From: JBQTIQ01 sp052387955
GTDB taxonomy: Bacteria; Actinomycetota; Acidimicrobiia; Acidimicrobiales; JACDCH01
Length of the DNA: 64,000 nucleotides
NCBI GenBank assembly: GCA_052387955.1
Contig: JBQTIQ010000008.1
Location: 1 to 64,000 of the forward strand
Reading direction: 5' to 3'
The notes beneath the pieces are model-generated. The model was not told where the DNA came from and did no database searches. It worked only from the letters and a program-made list of their open reading frames with translations. Below, one piece after another: positions 62,325-64,000 of this stretch (the first letter of the stretch is position 1; each line of letters starts with the position of its first letter). The position numbers and the translations under genes were made by a program.

Positions 62325-63584
62325 GTGCGCAGACTATCCAGACGGGTCGCGCTCGGGGTGGTCCTCGTCGCCTTGGCTTCGCCGCCCGGAGGGGGCACGG
62401 CCGGCGCCTCGGGCCGACAGGACGAGCCCCCGGCGGACCTGCCCGTCGTCGACGTCGTGCAGGTCACCGGGTACGTCGACCCGATCGTGGTGGACTTCCT
62501 GGAGCGGTCGCTCTCCGACGCCGAACAGCGGGGCGCGCTTGCCTTCGTCGTTCAGCTCGACAGCCCGGGAGCTGTGGTCGGAGGCGAACGCTTCGACCGC
62601 CTGGTGCAGCGGGTGGCGGACGCCGGAGTGCCCGTGGGCGTCTGGGTCGGCCCCTCGGGGGCCGAGGCGGCGGGACAGGTGGCCGAGCTGGTCGCGGCCG
62701 GCGACTTCCGGGCCCTGGCCCCCGGCAGCCGGCTGCAGATCGCCGACGGCGACCGCATCGGCCCCGACGACGCGCTGCGCACCGGCCGCACAAACGTCGG
62801 CAGCACCTGCGACCGAGAACGGGGCTCGACCGAAGGGTGCGCCGCCACCCTCGGCGATTTCATCGTCAGTCTGGGCGTACCCACCCGAGAGGTCACCCGG
62901 GACGACGGCCAGACCCGGGTCGAGCCCGACGTACGGGCACGGTTCCGTCAGCTCAGCCTCGGCGACCGGCTCATGCATACCGTCGCCAGCCCTCCCATGG
63001 CCTACCTCCTGGTGGTCACGGGCATGGTGCTGCTGCTCTTCGAGCTCTTCACCGCCGGGATCGGGGTGGCCGGCGCGGTCGGGGCGCTGGCCTTCCTGCT
63101 CGGGTGCTTCGGCATGGGCTCGCTGCCGGTGCGCCCTGCCGGCCTCGCCCTTCTCGGCCTGGCCATGTTCGGCTACGCGGTCGACGTGCAGACCGGAGCG
63201 CCCCGCCTGTGGACGGGCATCGCCACGGTTTCGTTCGTGACCGGGTCCGTGGTCCTCTACGACGGCGTGGCCCTGTCGTGGATCACGCTCGGGATCGCAG
63301 TGGTCGGTATCACGCTGGCGATGATCGCGGGCATGCCGGCCATGGTCCGCGCCCGGTTCTCGACCCCGACGATCGGTCGGGAATGGATGATCGGTGAGGA
63401 CGGCCAGGCCAGCACGCCCCTGGCGCCCGAGGGGATCGTGACCGTGCGCGGTGCACCATGGCGGGCCCGCACCAACCGGGCCACTCCGATCGAAGCGGGC
63501 ATGACGGTCCGTGTCGCCTCCATCGAGGGCCTGGTGCTCGAAGTGGAGCCTCTCGAAGGCGCCGCCCGCGACTACCGTCACTGA
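62325..63584 (+). CDS. NfeD-family membrane protein with degenerate ClpP-like domain
   Basis: A 419-residue long-type NfeD protein. Signal sequence or membrane anchor (RRVALGVVLVALAS), then a ClpP-class serine protease-like domain (about 45-220), about four membrane helices (235-345), and a C-terminal OB-fold with EGIVTVRGAPWRA. In the protease domain the usual SAG catalytic serine site reads GAEAAGQVAEL, so the serine appears lost. It is likely an SPFH-partner or scaffold rather than a protease. GTG start. Confidence 0.82.
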   Translation: MRRLSRRVALGVVLVALASPPGGGTAGASGRQDEPPADLPVVDVVQVTGYVDPIVVDFLERSLSDAEQRGALAFVVQLDSPGAVVGGERFDRLVQRVADAGVPVGVWVGPSGAEAAGQVAELVAAGDFRALAPGSRLQIADGDRIGPDDALRTGRTNVGSTCDRERGSTEGCAATLGDFIVSLGVPTREVTRDDGQTRVEPDVRARFRQLSLGDRLMHTVASPPMAYLLVVTGMVLLLFELFTAGIGVAGAVGALAFLLGCFGMGSLPVRPAGLALLGLAMFGYAVDVQTGAPRLWTGIATVSFVTGSVVLYDGVALSWITLGIAVVGITLAMIAGMPAMVRARFSTPTIGREWMIGEDGQASTPLAPEGIVTVRGAPWRARTNRATPIEAGMTVRVASIEGLVLEVEPLEGAARDYRH

Positions 63585-63608
63585 ACTGCCGACGGCCGGC
63601 GCTAAGTG

Positions 63609-63629
63609 TCGCGATCGGTTTGATCGCGA
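63609..63629. terminator. 8-bp perfect hairpin after nfeD
   Basis: TCGCGATC and GATCGCGA around GGTTT, 25 bases past the NfeD stop. A terminator with no T tract, or an operator upstream of the WhiB promoter at 63640-63669. Confidence 0.45.
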
Positions 63630-63639
63630 AAGTTACCCC

Positions 63640-63669
63640 TTGTACCTCTGTGACCGCCGGGCGTAAGTT
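63640..63669 (+). promoter_or_regulatory. Probable promoter of the whiB gene
   Basis: TTGTAC (63640-63645) and TAAGTT (63664-63669) are 18 bases apart and give a short leader with AAGGGGGAA before the GTG start at 63694. The hairpin at 63609-63629 lies just upstream. Confidence 0.5.
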
Positions 63670-63693
63670 CCGCGCCGACAAGGGGGAATCGGG

Positions 63694-63960
63694 GTGAGCG
63701 CACTTCATAGCGACGACTCCTGGCAAGTAAGAGCGGCCTGTCGGGGACCGCAGTCAGCGGTGTTCTTCCCGCCGTCGCACTTCGAGCGGAAGGACGAGAA
63801 GCTCGATCGGGAGCGCCGGGCCAAGGCGATCTGCGCCACGTGCTCTGTCCGTCAACCCTGCTTCGAGTACGCCGTCAAGATCAGGGAGCCCCACGGCATC
63901 TGGGGTGGCGCCAACGAGGTCGAGCGCAAACAGGTCATTGCCCACCGCGGCCTCGGCTGA
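63694..63960 (+). CDS. WhiB-family iron-sulfur transcriptional regulator
   Basis: An 88-residue Wbl protein. The four cluster cysteines are in AACRG and ICATCSVRQPC (Cx2Cx5C), followed by the G(I/V)WGG turn (HGIWGGANE) and a basic C-terminus (VERKQVIAH). Wbl proteins bind sigma factor and are limited to actinobacteria. It is not clearly WhiB1, 2 or 4. It lies near the ArsA-like pair, an arrangement also recalled for M. tuberculosis whiB4 and Rv3679-Rv3680. GTG start with AAGGGGGAA upstream. Confidence 0.92.
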   Translation: MSALHSDDSWQVRAACRGPQSAVFFPPSHFERKDEKLDRERRAKAICATCSVRQPCFEYAVKIREPHGIWGGANEVERKQVIAHRGLG

Positions 63961-64000
63961 GACGGGCCGGCTGGTCCGCGGCGGGCGCAGGGAGGCGAGG

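Overview
The window is 64 kb of very GC-rich, densely packed chromosome from an actinobacterium. The lineage call rests on a WhiB-family protein (63694-63960), a BldC-type regulator downstream of purF-purM, an acyl-CoA carboxylase epsilon subunit behind the beta subunit, many GTG starts, and many ATGA/GTGA stop-start overlaps. The overall gene mix would fit a deep branch such as Acidimicrobiia, but that finer placement is inference. No rRNA, CRISPR array, integrase or insertion sequence was found. Gene content is chromosomal and mostly housekeeping or metabolic.

Layout. 0.2-1.5 kb: a VOC-ArsR-SRPBCC operon. 1.6-16 kb: aat, ethylmalonyl-CoA mutase, propionyl-CoA-type carboxylase beta plus epsilon subunits with a metallophosphoesterase, a two-gene DNA end-joining set (ATP-dependent ligase, LigD-like polymerase), a 5'-3' exonuclease, an ABC transporter pair, an epimerase, crotonyl-CoA carboxylase/reductase (ccr) and an acetyl-CoA acetyltransferase. 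16-20.5 kb: recR-ybaB-dnaX, SRP RNA, tRNA-Ser(GGA) and tadA. 20.5-29.5 kb: a broken MMPL transporter, VOC proteins, cobalamin adenosyltransferase, tRNA-Ser(CGA), an ABC exporter, a metallo-beta-lactamase-fold hydrolase and xseA-xseB. 29.6-34.7 kb: carotenoid genes (GGPP synthase, crtI, crtB, crtZ-like, a CrtO-type acyltransferase) and mscL. 35-42 kb: two receiver proteins, a HAD hydrolase, a BldC-like regulator, purM, purF and a 715-residue coiled-coil protein. 42-49 kb: an exopolysaccharide locus. 49-56 kb: a TPP riboswitch and thiamine genes. 56-64 kb: an FAH hydrolase, an M20 peptidase, a HesB-like protein, tRNA-Pro, a receiver protein and a STAS protein, a pair of ArsA-like ATPases, an NfeD protein and WhiB.

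How the genes work together. Thiolase, ccr, epimerase and ethylmalonyl-CoA mutase are core steps of the ethylmalonyl-CoA pathway for acetyl-CoA assimilation. The carboxylase beta subunit can interconvert propionyl-CoA and methylmalonyl-CoA, and CobO supplies the adenosylcobalamin the mutase needs. The thiamine set (thiE, thiO, thiS, thiG, a second thiE/tenI, thiD, thiC) makes both halves of thiamine under TPP control, but it is interrupted by an opposite-strand VOC gene. GGPP synthase, CrtI and CrtB make a C40 carotene backbone that the hydroxylase and acyltransferase could decorate.

The least ordinary material is a family of intergenic palindromic cassettes, several of which abut stop codons and serine tRNA genes, plus a second dispersed repeat family. 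Also unusual are an in-frame polymerase/chain-length fusion with an internal promoter and Shine-Dalgarno, a CpsD-like ATPase without its P-loop lysine, and the long coiled-coil protein beside that locus.
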